Of a DNA stretch of 64,000 bases, positions 31,946 to 41,543 are shown piece by piece (the first letter of the stretch is position 1; the number at the start of each line of letters is the position of its first letter). Origin of the DNA: Bicyclus anynana (taxonomy: Eukaryota > Arthropoda > Insecta > Lepidoptera > Nymphalidae); assembly GCF_947172395.1 (NCBI RefSeq), contig NC_069095.1, positions 15,908,271 through 15,972,270 of the forward strand, written 5' to 3'. Position numbers and translations under genes: made by a program. Below the pieces are notes generated by a model. It worked only from the letters and a program-made list of their open reading frames with translations, did not search any database and had not been told where the DNA came from.

Positions 31946-32093
31946 CGACGAATGGCGGTATATCCATTCCCACAGGCTAGATTACGAAATGCCTCAGGCC
32001 GGTGTCGGGCAGCAGCGACACCGGCGCGAGTGATCTAGCACTGCGCTGACCAACCCGCATGCCCAGCGTGGTCAGTACTGGGCAAAACTTTGT
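31946..32093 (+). promoter_or_regulatory. RTE 5' UTR with hairpins and a pseudoknot
   Basis: GCTAGATTAC (31976) pairs with GTGATCTAGC (32030) with one mismatch, enclosing the perfect 10-bp stem GCCGGTGTCG (31998) / CGACACCGGC (32016). Next, CTGACCA (32046-32052) pairs with TGGTCAG (32069-32075), while GCCCAG in its loop (32061-32066) pairs with CTGGGC (32078-32083): an H-type pseudoknot ending 10 bases before the ATG. RTE 5' UTRs in some insects carry HDV-like ribozymes; whether this one does is untested. Confidence 0.6.
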
Positions 32094-35066
32094 ATGGACG
32101 GCAAAAACAAAACACAGCCCCTAGTCCCCGGCAGCCCCGCTATTCCTGGCTCTGGCAGCGGTTATGGTAACGGCGGGGCAAGGGGTGTTAAGAATCTCCG
32201 GCAGAGATTCCGCTGCCAACCCCGACGACTAGACCTGGCAACATACAACGCACGCACTTTGAGGTCCGACGAAAAGGTCATCGAGCTGGAAGAAGTTATG
32301 AGCAAGTTGCACTGGGATATCATAGGATTGTCTGAAGTCCGAAGAGAGGGGGAGGGCTCGATAATCCTTGAATCCGGCAACATGCTCTACTACCGGGAGG
32401 GCGACCAACAGTCCCAGGGTGGTGTCGGATTTATCGTTCACAAGTCCCTCGTGAACAATGTTGTAAAAGTCGAGAGTGTGTCGAGCAGGGTAGCGTTCCT
32501 GGTCCTCCGAATTACCAAACGGTATTCGTTGAAGGTTATACAGGCTTACGCACCGACCTCGACACATCCCGACGAGGAGGTAGAGGTATTGTATGAGGAT
32601 ATTTCTAAAGCCATACATGCCTCAAACTCTTATTACAATGTTGTGATGGGGGATTTTAACGCAAAGCTGGGCGAACGTAGCGGTTCAGAGTTGAAAGTGG
32701 GACGATTTGGATATGGGCAACGGAACGATAGGGGCCAAATGTTGGCTGACTTCATGGAGAAGGAGGGCCTCTTTATGATGAACTCCTTCTTCAAGAAGCC
32801 ACCACACAGGAAATGGACCTGGATGAGCCCCGATGGTTCCACGAAAAACGAGATCGACTTCATCTTGTCTACCAGACGGCAAATATTCAACGATGTTTCT
32901 GTGATCCATAGGGTGAAAACCGGTAGCGATCACCGAATGGTTAGAGGCACGTTGAATATCAACATTCAGCTGGAACGGTATCGACTGGTGAAGTCTACGC
33001 TCCGACCTACTCGTGCCCATATTCAAAACCCCGAGTCCTTTCAACTAGAACTGCAGAACCGCTTTGATTGCCTAGCAAATTGCGAAACTGTGGACGATCT
33101 GAACAACAGGTTCGTGGAAACTGTCCATTCCGTTGGGTCTAAGTTCTATAAGACCCACCGTGCGAAAAGAACCAAAAAGTTCTCGGACCAAACACTTAAA
33201 CTCATGGAAGAGAGGCAAGAAATGAGATTACAGTCTTCAGCAGATGCGTCAAAATACCGACAAATCAGTAGACAGATCTCTAAGTCGCAAACCAGCGACT
33301 TGCGAAATTTCAATACCGAGCGTATTAAAAATGCGATTGAAAATAATCGAGGCTCGAAAGTTTTCGCCAGAGATCTGTCTATTGGACAGAGGCAGCTGAC
33401 GCGTTTGAAGACCGAACACGGTAATCTAATTTCTTCCAAGCCCGAGTTATTAAGTGAGGTCGAGAAGTTCTATGGACAGCTATACACGACTACTCAGCAG
33501 CCTGTTGCCAATTTGGCTAAAGACCCCAGAGCCAAGTTGACCCGACACTATACCGAAGATATCCCGGACGTCAGCCTATACGAAATTAGTGTGGCTCTCA
33601 AACACCTGAAGAACAATAAGGCGCCAGGTGAGGACGGAATCACAGCAGAACTCCTGAAAGCGGGTGGAAAACCGATACTTAAAGTCCTTCAGCGATTGTT
33701 CAATTCCGTCATTCACGAGGGCACGACGCCTGAGGCGTGGCATAGGAGCGTGGTGGTTCTGTTCTTCAAAAAAGGTGACAACACCTTGCTGAAGAATTAC
33801 AGACCCATCTCGCTGCTAAGCCATGTTTACAAATTGTTCTCGAGAGTCATCACGAATCGTCTCGCTAATAGGTTTGACGACTTCCAGCCTCCCGAACAAG
33901 CCGGTTTCCGAAAAGGCTTTAGTACCATAGACCACATCCATACGCTGCGGCAGGTTATACAGAAGACTCACGAGTATAACCAGCCACTTTGCTTAGCGTT
34001 TGTGGACTATGAGAAAGCCTTCGATTCGGTGGAAACTTGGGCTGTGCTAAGGTCATTGCAGAGATGCCGAATTGATTACAGGTATATCCAAGCGTTGAAG
34101 TGCTTGTACGAAAACGCCACTATGTCAGTCCGTATTCAGGATCAGACTACGAGGCCAATCCAGTTGCAGCGAGGAGTGCGTCAGGGAGATGTGATCTCTC
34201 CGAAGCTATTTACCGCCGCACTGGAAGACGTCTTTAAGCTTCTGGACTGGAGCGGACTTGGCATCAACATCAATGGCGAGTACATCACTCAACTGCGGTT
34301 CGCGGATGATGTAGTCATCATGGCACAGACTCTGGATGACCTTAGTACCATGCTCAATGACCTCAGCAGCGTTTCTCAACAGGTGGGCCTGAAAATGAAC
34401 ATGGGCAAAACAAAAATAATGTGTAATGCTCATGTATTGCTCCACCCAGTTATAGTTGAGAACGCTGCACTCGAAATTGTAGACGAATACATATACCTAG
34501 GACATATGATCCAGTTAGGTAGGTCCAATTTCGAGAAAGAGGTGAACCGTCGAATCCAACTCGGCTGGGCTGCATTCGGGAAGCTTCGCGACATCTTTTC
34601 GTCCGAAATTCCTCAGTGCCTGAAGACAAAAGTCTTCGAACAGTGCGTGTTGCCAGTGATGACCTATGGTTCCGAGACTTGGTCGCTAACTATGGGCCTC
34701 ATAAGAAGGCTTAGAGTCACACAGCGGGCGATGGAACGAGCTATGTTAGGAGTATCTCTGCGTGATCGAATCAGAAATGAGGAGATCCGCAGAAGAACCA
34801 AAGTCACCGACATAGCTCAACGAGTTGCGAAGCTGAAGTGGCAATGGGCGGGGCACATAGTTCGAAGAGCCGATGGACGTTGGGGTCCCAAAGTGCTGGA
34901 ATGGCGACCCCGCACTAGTAAGCGCAGTGTTGGCCGACCCCCCACCAGGTGGACTGACGACATCAAGCGAGTCGCAGGGATTCGCTGGATGCAGGCGGCT
35001 CAGTATCGTGATGTTTGGAAGTCCCTACAAAAGGCCTATGTCCTGCAGTGGACGTCCATCGGCTGA
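32094..35066 (+). CDS. RTE endonuclease-reverse transcriptase
   Basis: A single 990-residue protein that nicks target DNA and reverse-transcribes RTE RNA, and probably SINE A and D RNA. Endonuclease, about 45-290: N52 (TYNART), E81 (SEVRRE), Y142 (AYAPT), D187/N189 (GDFNA), D255 (NEIDF), D279-H280 (SDH). Reverse transcriptase, about 490-800: APGEDG, NYRPISL (568-574), AGFRKGFST, catalytic D in FVDYEKAFD (636-644), RGVRQGD (693-699), FADD (736-739), YLGH (801-804). The C-terminal 190 residues (ETWSL, RTKVTDIAQRVAKLKWQWAGH, GRPPTRWTDD) are the usual RTE tail; no RNase H. A glycine/proline-rich N-terminus precedes the endonuclease. The start is the first ATG after the pseudoknot. Length and motifs match complete lepidopteran RTE proteins. 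No missing catalytic residue. Confidence 0.97.
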   Translation: MDGKNKTQPLVPGSPAIPGSGSGYGNGGARGVKNLRQRFRCQPRRLDLATYNARTLRSDEKVIELEEVMSKLHWDIIGLSEVRREGEGSIILESGNMLYYREGDQQSQGGVGFIVHKSLVNNVVKVESVSSRVAFLVLRITKRYSLKVIQAYAPTSTHPDEEVEVLYEDISKAIHASNSYYNVVMGDFNAKLGERSGSELKVGRFGYGQRNDRGQMLADFMEKEGLFMMNSFFKKPPHRKWTWMSPDGSTKNEIDFILSTRRQIFNDVSVIHRVKTGSDHRMVRGTLNINIQLERYRLVKSTLRPTRAHIQNPESFQLELQNRFDCLANCETVDDLNNRFVETVHSVGSKFYKTHRAKRTKKFSDQTLKLMEERQEMRLQSSADASKYRQISRQISKSQTSDLRNFNTERIKNAIENNRGSKVFARDLSIGQRQLTRLKTEHGNLISSKPELLSEVEKFYGQLYTTTQQPVANLAKDPRAKLTRHYTEDIPDVSLYEISVALKHLKNNKAPGEDGITAELLKAGGKPILKVLQRLFNSVIHEGTTPEAWHRSVVVLFFKKGDNTLLKNYRPISLLSHVYKLFSRVITNRLANRFDDFQPPEQAGFRKGFSTIDHIHTLRQVIQKTHEYNQPLCLAFVDYEKAFDSVETWAVLRSLQRCRIDYRYIQALKCLYENATMSVRIQDQTTRPIQLQRGVRQGDVISPKLFTAALEDVFKLLDWSGLGININGEYITQLRFADDVVIMAQTLDDLSTMLNDLSSVSQQVGLKMNMGKTKIMCNAHVLLHPVIVENAALEIVDEYIYLGHMIQLGRSNFEKEVNRRIQLGWAAFGKLRDIFSSEIPQCLKTKVFEQCVLPVMTYGSETWSLTMGLIRRLRVTQRAMERAMLGVSLRDRIRNEEIRRRTKVTDIAQRVAKLKWQWAGHIVRRADGRWGPKVLEWRPRTSKRSVGRPPTRWTDDIKRVAGIRWMQAAQYRDVWKSLQKAYVLQWTSIG

Positions 35067-35225
35067 TATGATAATGTCCAAGACTGCTTAAAGTGCTGTC
35101 CGAGACACGGCTGTAACACAACCAATCTCCCAACTTCTGGTTGAGGATTTATCAGCCCGGAAAATTTTTAGATGTCCCGAAACCACATAGACTAATCACT
35201 GGACCAACTTGGAAGTTCTGGAAAA

Positions 35226-35570
35226 TATTACTTCAAACCCTGTTAGAAGGGAAAACCTAAGGGGGTATGAACCTCTCGAAGAGATCCCTAAAAGCGTAAC
35301 CTATTTATCATCTCGTCAAGTCGCAGGCTATCATTATCACCTGTGCTCCTATATAATGATGTTTTTTACACCGCTCCGCCCACGCGGCTGCGTAATAGGA
35401 ATGTTTGTTTAAAACTATTAAAGCACGGCGCATCTTCCTGCTGTGCAATTCATAAGCGGAAGCGGGAAGTAGTTGTTGACTCGTTGGTCCATTGATAAGC
35501 TTTAGGTCTTAGCTTTAGCTAAGCGACTTTAGGTCACAAAGTCATGCGATCATTATGTAATATTGGGTTT
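35226..35570. other. Unassigned sequence
   Basis: Nothing recognised; a 67-codon frame (35209-35412) overlaps the SINE D head and is not credible. Confidence 0.4.
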
Positions 35571-35841
35571 TTGACGTGACAACGTCTTATAATTCGATGG
35601 AGCTGCTAACTCAAAAAAAGATGACGTCATGCGTCGTTCCCTCGCTCTAGGGTTGCCAACTTTTTTTACAAGAAATAAAGTATATTCTGGTCTATGAAGA
35701 TTATTAAACAGTATTTTAGAAAACCGAACATTATCTTTTGAAAAATGCAACAATTCCATCAGTATTTTCTCATGACGTTGTCACGTTCAACCATCGTCAG
35801 TAAACCGATTTTACAGACAACCGATTTTTATTCCTTAACGT
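35571..35841. mobile_element. Dispersed 270-bp repeat with TTGACGTGACAACGTC
   Basis: About 80-85% alike to 61732-61999. TTGACGTGACAACGTC (35571-35586) is inverted at 35774-35790 (one 1-base gap), but similarity between the two copies continues about 50 bp past it to ACAGACAACCGATTTTTATT. It contains GATGACGTCATG. No coding capacity; superfamily unknown. Confidence 0.65.
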
Positions 35842-36605
35842 TTTTCACGTCGTTCGGGATGCTATTAAGAATTTATCATCATCACCAAAAATTCGTCATA
35901 ACGTAAAGCAGTCCATCCCGGTCATTATATCAAGGGTATTACTTATTCACGATGATTGCTATCACATGAGTAAGTACAGCTACCTCGTAGGTCCAATGCT
36001 TTATGGTTTGGAAACTTGGTCAGGCTATGAAATACTACGTTAATCGTTCTTTAAAGATTTAAGTGTCTCATTGTATTATTTTGAAATAAATTAAAAAATA
36101 TTACTACTACACAGTTTTGAAATAAATTAAAAAATATTACTAATACACTATCTACTAACTATAAGATAGGGTATGATTAATTTTAGTTACATTTAACATG
36201 GCTGACATTCTTTAAAAAATATTTAGATTTTGACTTTAAGCACAAGTCTCCTATAACTTGGGCCACTCCATAACAATTTTGACGAATGACAAATAAGAAA
36301 CCGTGATTGCTGCCTCCCCGGCCATTATCGGGTAATTGATTCGGGCGGCGATTTGTATCGAGAGATCGCATCGATTTTATTCTCGATCCGATCGTTTTTT
36401 AGATCGAACGTTATCTGTAGATCGGTGCCGTCATTACCAACACCATTATTAAAGTTATCTGAGATTTAAAGTGAGGCAACGTTAAATACAGGAGATAAAT
36501 ACGATAATTTGAACAAGATTTGAGCTATTGATATAATAAATCATTTTAGTAGTAGAAGAGCTTTTTGTGACAATCCTCATCCAGGGAAGTAATGCTTATA
36601 TCTAT
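35842..36605. other. Unassigned, with a 36-bp tandem duplication
   Basis: Units at 36079-36114 and 36115-36149 (TTTTGAAATAAATTAAAAAA ...) differ at about one base. About 36330-36425 is rich in GATC/CGAT. No gene. Confidence 0.5.
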
Positions 36606-36790
36606 ATCTATACTAATATTATAAAGAGGTAAAGTTTGTAAGTTTGTAAGTTTGTCACATTTTTTAAATGGGGTAATCTTCGGAACTACTGGTCCGATTT
36701 TAAAAATTCTTTCACCAGTAAAATGCTACATTATCGGGGAGTGCTATAGGCTATATTTTTATTAGCCGAGTTATCACAGTTTTTGTCATA
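36606..36790 (+). mobile_element. Helitron-like element (family 2), 3'-truncated
   Basis: TATACTAATATTATAAAGAG, three GTTTGTAA units, ACTGGTCCGATTTTAAAAAT, and loss of the end after GGCTATATTTTTATTAGCCG. Confidence 0.6.
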
Positions 36791-37149
36791 CAGGTCGGAC
36801 TGAAAATCCTCTTAAACAGACTTATTCGCATGCGCTGCCTTAACTATTGTGTAAAATTGAAATTAATGTATAGAGACTTTATGTATCTTTAAAAGTTCTA
36901 CAAAAAAGTCCGAGACACCATATATCTATCTTCTATATATTAGCAGATATAGTACCTTTTGTGTTTTAAAAATTATTAATTTTATATACTTAGGTTTACG
37001 TCATTATTTATACAACTAAACTTTAATCCTTATTAAAATAAATTATTTAATAATCACAAAGATATTATGGAGATAAGATTTGCCCTTTACAGTATGTTAA
37101 TTACTTAAATAGTTTCGGAGATAATACAAAATTTCTAAAAGACGCAGAA

Positions 37150-37319
37150 ATTCCGCTATATGACGCCCGAATTAGTGTAGGGTAGAGTAGGGGTAGGGTA
37201 GATGTAGGGGTTGGTTAGGGTAGGGTTGGGGTAGTGGTAGGGTAGGGGTAGGGTAGGGTAGGGGTAGTAGTAAAGTTGACATCGAAATTTACGCGGACGA
37301 AGTCGCGGGCGTCCGCTAG
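37150..37319 (+). mobile_element. Helitron-like 3' end with expanded GGGTA repeat
   Basis: About 37175-37270 is a run of GGGTA/GGGGTA units; it is followed by GCGGACGAAGTCGCGGGCGT and CCGCTAG then T. Family 4 copies at 10.3 and 10.8 kb carry the complementary CCCTACCC tract, so the run is an expanded internal segment. Confidence 0.65.
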
Positions 37320-37327
37320 TCGTGTAT

Positions 37328-37511
37328 AATAGTATTTTTTCATGCTCTCCAGGTTAACCTTTGACAACAATCTTACCTGATGGTAAGTGATGATGCAATC
37401 TAAGATGGAGGTGGGATAACTTGTTAGAAGTACGATGAAGATACACACCCCTTTCGGTTTCTGCAGGTCAACGTACCGGCACGTTAAATCGCTTGGCGGT
37501 ACGTCTTTCTG
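37328..37511 (-). mobile_element. SINE B, 5'-truncated
   Basis: Similar to SINE B from the tail to CGCTTGGCGGTACGTCTT. Confidence 0.75.
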
Positions 37512-37596
37512 GTACAAGAGGTTTAACTTCTACGTCTGTCGTCGACACAATGCAGTATTTCATATAGTTTAAGATCCGTTATTAGAAATACAAGTA

Positions 37597-37680
37597 TACC
37601 GTTTAATTTCTTAAAATGCACACAACTGAAATGTTGGAGATGCATTGCCCCGGACCGGATTCGAACTCGCAACCCGGCTG
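37597..37680 (-). mobile_element. SINE A fragment
   Basis: TTTCTTAAAATGCACACAAC to box B (GGACCGGATTCGAACTC), ended by an unrelated junction. Confidence 0.7.
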
Positions 37681-38157
37681 AGATAATATTATGAAATCAT
37701 GCATTTAAATCCCTGTAGATAAACTTCTAAAAATCTAGTATGCTTTCATAAAGTTTCCTAATCAGATCAAATATCTAGTTAATATCATCCAGAATCGATT
37801 AAATCTACCCGAGATTTCGCTAATCGATGCCAATTAATCTTAACTGGGCCGGTAACGGGGTAATTAATAATCTCCAAGTTATAGGCTTGTATCATAGATG
37901 AGTAGTTAGGTAAACGAGTAGTTAGCCACAGTTGCTTACACATTTTTCTGGCTGATTGGAGGAGAGCGGGAAAATTAATCCTATTAAGTATATTATAAAA
38001 AAAATTCCCCGCCACAAAAAATCATTCCATGCGCTTTCGTTTCTTCGTCGAGTCATGATCTTCGAGTTTCCTTGCAATTTCTTCGGCGAGTGATAGGTTG
38101 TAAATAGATGACGTGTATTTGTAATTGTTCGTGAGAAAACCTGCAAGTCTAACAATA
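37681..38157. other. Unassigned sequence
   Basis: Nothing recognised; two overlapping minus-strand frames (37785-38015, 37922-38155) lack any domain. Confidence 0.35.
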
Positions 38158-38469
38158 TTTTTTTTTTATTTTTTTTATTCTTTTCCAGTTAGCCCTTGAC
38201 TACAATCTCACCTGGTAAGTGATGATGCAATCTAAAATGGAAGCGGGCTAACATGTTAGGAGGAGGATGAAAATCCACACCCCTCTCGGTTTCTACACGG
38301 CATCGTACCGGAACGCTAAATCGCTCGGCGGTATGTCTTTGTCGTTAGGGTGGTAGCCACGGCCGAAGCCTCCCACCAGCCAGACCTGGACTAATTAAGA
38401 AAATCTCAATCTGCCCAACCGGGGATTAAACCCAGCACCGCGCATACTTCTGCGCCACGGAGGCCGTCG
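38158..38469 (-). mobile_element. SINE B, full length
   Basis: All parts including the head (CTGCGCCACGGAGGCCGTCG complement). AATATT on both sides (38153 and 38471) may be a short target duplication. Confidence 0.85.
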
Positions 38470-38490
38470 AATATTCGTCACTTTCTTCGA

Positions 38491-38587
38491 GTGTGTAGCG
38501 TGATGGACTATAGCCTAACTCCTCTTTTTCTGGGAGGAGACTCGTGTTCAACAGTGAGCCGAATATGGGTTGTTAATGACGATGATT
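38491..38587 (+). mobile_element. SINE A, 3' part
   Basis: GTGATGGACTATAGCCTAAC to GGGTTGTTAATGACGATGAT; 5'-truncated. Confidence 0.75.
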
Positions 38588-38907
38588 GTAAACTCGTATT
38601 TATTCAATATTTTCATTTCATAACCATGATCGAAACACCTGAGCATTATGAGTCACAGTGTCACAATGGTTGTTACAATGACGTCACACAGCCGCCCAAT
38701 ATGGCGCCGAGCTTGTCCCAGCACAACATTGTAACAGACCAGTACAAGATGTAGAGCGCTAATTGTAGCTGATTGTCTACGCTTTGTCTCTTGTTGGCTT
38801 AGCGTTGCCATCGCTATAATAGGAGGTGACGGTTGTAAAAATAGATTAAGGTTACTTGGTTGTTAAAAATGATTTGAAGTTTATTTAGTTTAGTTTAGTT
38901 TAGTTTG

Positions 38908-39109
38908 ACGGCCTCCGTGGCGCAGTGGTATGCGCGATGGATTTACAAGACGGAGGTCATGGGTTCGATCCCCGAAAACCGAAAGAGGTGTGGATTTTCA
39001 TCCTCCTCCTAACGAGTTAGTCCGCTTCCATCTTAGACTGCATCATCACTTACCATCAGGTGAGATTGTAGTCAAGGGCTAACTTGTAAAGAATAAAAAA
39101 AAAAAAATT
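38908..39109 (+). mobile_element. SINE B with internal deletion
   Basis: The head is perfect (GACGGCCTCCGTGGCGCAG, box B GGGTTCGATCCCC), then it jumps to AAACCGAAAGAGGTGTGG, losing roughly 120 bp of the body. Preceded by a (TTTAG)n microsatellite at 38886-38906 and ending in poly(A). Confidence 0.85.
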
Positions 39110-39147
39110 TTTTCAGTAAATTGGTAATATGCTTAGTGGCTTCGAGA

Positions 39148-39447
39148 CGTGATAGCCCAGTGGATATGACCTCTGCCTTCGATTCGGAGGGCGTAGGTTC
39201 GACTCCGGTCCAGGCCATGTACCTCCAACTTTTCAAATATGTGAATTAAAATAAATTAAATATCACTAATCTCAAATGGTGTCATAAACATCGTAAAGAA
39301 ACCTACATACCTGAGAATTTTCTTTTTTCTCTACGTGTGATGTCTGCCAATCCGCATTGGGTCAGCGTGGTGGACTAAGGCCTGACCCTTCTGATTCTGA
39401 GAGGAGATTTGTGCTCAACAGTGAGCCGACTATGGACTGTTAATGAA
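39148..39447 (+). mobile_element. SINE A, full length, diverged
   Basis: CGTGATAGCCCAGTGGATAT through box B (GGTTCGACTCC) to GACTATGGACTGTTAATGAA. Confidence 0.8.
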
Positions 39448-39504
39448 TAAAGACTAAATTAGTGAATAGGCCAGCAGACCTAAGCTAATTTAGAATTTAA
39501 AATA

Positions 39505-39595
39505 TCCTAAACTGATCCTTGCTGGGATACCAACCCAGGACCTTTCTGTTAAGAACCAGAGCACTACCACTGCGCCAGAGGGGTCGTCACATATT
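39505..39595 (-). mobile_element. tRNA-like SINE head (family I)
   Basis: Minus strand: CCCTCTGGCGCAGTGGTAGT, GTTCTTAACAGAAAGG, box B CTGGGTTGGTATCC. The same head type is joined to a SINE B body at 44084-44397. It is not a tRNA gene: no acceptor stem closes around it. Confidence 0.6.
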
Positions 39596-39611
39596 CTATC
39601 TCGACGTTGAA

Positions 39612-39775
39612 AAAAGGATAAACCTGGCTTTGCTATGGGCTCTTCTCGGACCAAGGCGCGATTGGAACCCTGTAACTTTAATTTTAAATTTTCGAGTGAT
39701 TATTATCGCCATTATCTTAAGTTTAATATGACCTATTTGAAATAAATGAATTTTGACTTTGACTTTGACTTTGAA
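39612..39775 (+). mobile_element. LINE 3' UTR with (TTTGAC)n tail
   Basis: GGGCTCTTCTCGGACCAAGG, GTAACTTTAATTTTAAATTT, CTATTTGAAATAAATGAA and a tail of TTTGAC units (39751-39774). Related pieces at 10088-10250 and 61555-61731. Confidence 0.75.
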
Positions 39776-40532
39776 CACCTTTGTACACCGTGACAAATCA
39801 AAGATCACCGTACCTCGGAACAAAAATCAGCTTTTCATACCTGTAACAATAAAGATATGCCGGTTAACTTTTTGCGAGACCATTTATTTGTTAATTATAG
39901 TGTTTAAAGTTAATCGTGTCAGTGGAAAGCAGAAAATTAAATTTTCATTATTTTTTTGAATGAAGAAAGAATTTTTAATGGAATACGGGCGCGTTGATAA
40001 AAAGTTAATAACGGAGCCTTGGTAAACGCTTCTTAACTTAAACACCTTGGATCTTGGAATAAAGCGACAGTTCGTCGAGCTACCTTGTTTATGCTTATTA
40101 AAATTTTGAAAATATTTAAATCCTAATGCAGTTGTTAAAACGAGATAGCTTTTATAACACTAAAGTGAATTAGGCTTTATTTCGATTGATCTGTGGGACC
40201 CACACCATATCCGCAGACCTTTTAGCTTTAGGTATCATTGCTTAATCGATTGCAAGCCAATATAGCAGGTTTAAAATTAAAAAATGTTGTTTTACCACGT
40301 AACAAATTCAAATATAAATCTTTATTGGTTAAAACATACAAGGGTTTACAAAAATCATTGTTGAGACCTTTTTTTAGGCACGATGGTGCCTGTGACAGAA
40401 AGCCTTACTCTACCTTTTTCTTTCCTATGAGTGTGTGTGTGAGTGTGTGTATGAATTATTGGACAGGGACCTTCTATTAAGTACTAGACCTATTAGTAGT
40501 AGTATAAGTATATATATTAATGTACCTTAACA
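39776..40532. other. Unassigned sequence
   Basis: A GT-rich microsatellite lies at 40433-40450. No gene. Confidence 0.4.
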
Positions 40533-40711
40533 CTAAAACTCTGAAGGAAAAACATCTTGAGGAAACCTGCATACTTGAGAATTTTCTCGATTCTCTACGT
40601 ATGTGAAGTCTGCCAATCCGCCTTGAGTCAGCATAGTGGACCATTGGATTAACCCCACTAATTCTAAGAGAGACTCGTGCTCAGCAGTGAGCCGAATATA
40701 TATGATGATAA
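40533..40711 (+). mobile_element. SINE A, 5'-truncated
   Basis: CTGAAGGAAAAACATCTTGA to CGAATATATATGATGATAAT. Confidence 0.75.
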
Positions 40712-40783
40712 TGAAGACTAAAATCAACGAAGCGTAGCGTAACATTCAGTAAGTCTTACTGAATGTCACGACATTGGTTACTG

Positions 40784-40853
40784 GGTAAGACAATAATCTT
40801 ACCATCAGGTGAGATTGTAGTCAAGGGCTAACTTGTGAAGAATATAAAAAAAA
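40784..40853 (+). mobile_element. SINE B 3' end
   Basis: CTTACCATCAGGTGAGATTG to poly(A); a (TTTGA)n run follows at 40866-40885. Confidence 0.75.
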
Positions 40854-41194
40854 ATCTGATGGAATATTTTGATTTGATTTGATTCAAAGGTGATAGAACT
40901 TATAGACCTTTCGGTATTGAGTCCGGACTTTTTCGTGGCTTGAATTTGGAAATGGTCACAAAATATGGTGAATAATCTTTTAAAATGTATTCTTATGCAG
41001 GGACCGCAAGCACCATAACCGAACAGTATGGCCTCTAAGAGGCAATATTACATGTGGGCAGGACAAAAGAGGTTTATGTTTTTAATTACGCGCACAGTGT
41101 TGAAGTGAATTGTCCTATAAATCATCGCGCCCAGTAATTGCTTGCACCCAACCCTGCCCTCAAGCCAACTTGATCCATTGCCAAATATCTATTA

Positions 41195-41340
41195 ACTAGT
41201 AGACATCCGCAACTTCGTCTACGTCCAAAACACCCTTGAAGTTTAAAGAACTGACTTTTATACAAAGTTTGTCCACCTATTAACCCTCTACCCCTTTGAT
41301 ATATTAAGTATACCCTACGTCATTTATCATGCATCTATCA
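41195..41340 (-). mobile_element. Decayed Helitron-like element
   Basis: CTAGTAGACATCCGCAACTT and a pyrimidine-rich stretch; diverged from families 1 and 4. Confidence 0.45.
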
Positions 41341-41491
41341 TATACAAAAATGTTTTTTACAATATGACTAGGTAGTCACAGAGATCGGCACGTATAAACA
41401 TACATATACAGTTTAAAAATAGTTAAAGCAGCGTCAACAGAACTGCGCAGTCTAAGCCCAGGCAATATGAGAATTTTTCAAAACTGGCTTA

Positions 41492-41543
41492 GCGTAATAG
41501 TGGCTAGTAGGTATATCCTAATACCTACTAGCCACTATTACGC
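41492..41543. repeat. Perfect 23-bp hairpin, 6-base loop
   Basis: GCGTAATAGTGGCTAGTAGG plus TAT (41492-41514) is exactly inverted at 41521-41543, around ATCCTA. It could be a tiny fold-back element, a template-switch product or a small-RNA hairpin; perfect pairing and the small loop are unlike typical miRNA precursors. Confidence 0.8.

Larger units (their letters stand above)
31946..35069 (+). mobile_element. Full-length RTE retrotransposon with target duplication
   Basis: A 3.12-kb element: 148-bp 5' UTR, one intact 990-codon ORF, and almost no 3' UTR. GATAATGTCCAAGAC occurs at 31931-31945 and 35070-35084, perfect and 15 bp (17 bp if the preceding AT is counted). An intact ORF plus perfect target duplication means a recent, possibly active insertion. 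Confidence 0.93.
31562..35225 (-). mobile_element. SINE D, split by SINE B and a full RTE
   Basis: The 3' module lies at 31562-31701, a short continuation (AATGTTAATGATAATGTCC) at 31920-31945, and the remainder to the tRNA-like head (CACTGGACCAACTTGG complement) at 35070-35225. The order of insertion is SINE D first, then SINE B and RTE. Confidence 0.8.

Noticed and set aside
37175..37270. Telomere-like GGGTA/TTAGGG-like repeats
   Set aside because: The insect telomere unit is TTAGG; this tract is irregular GGGTA inside a Helitron-like element whose relatives carry the complement.
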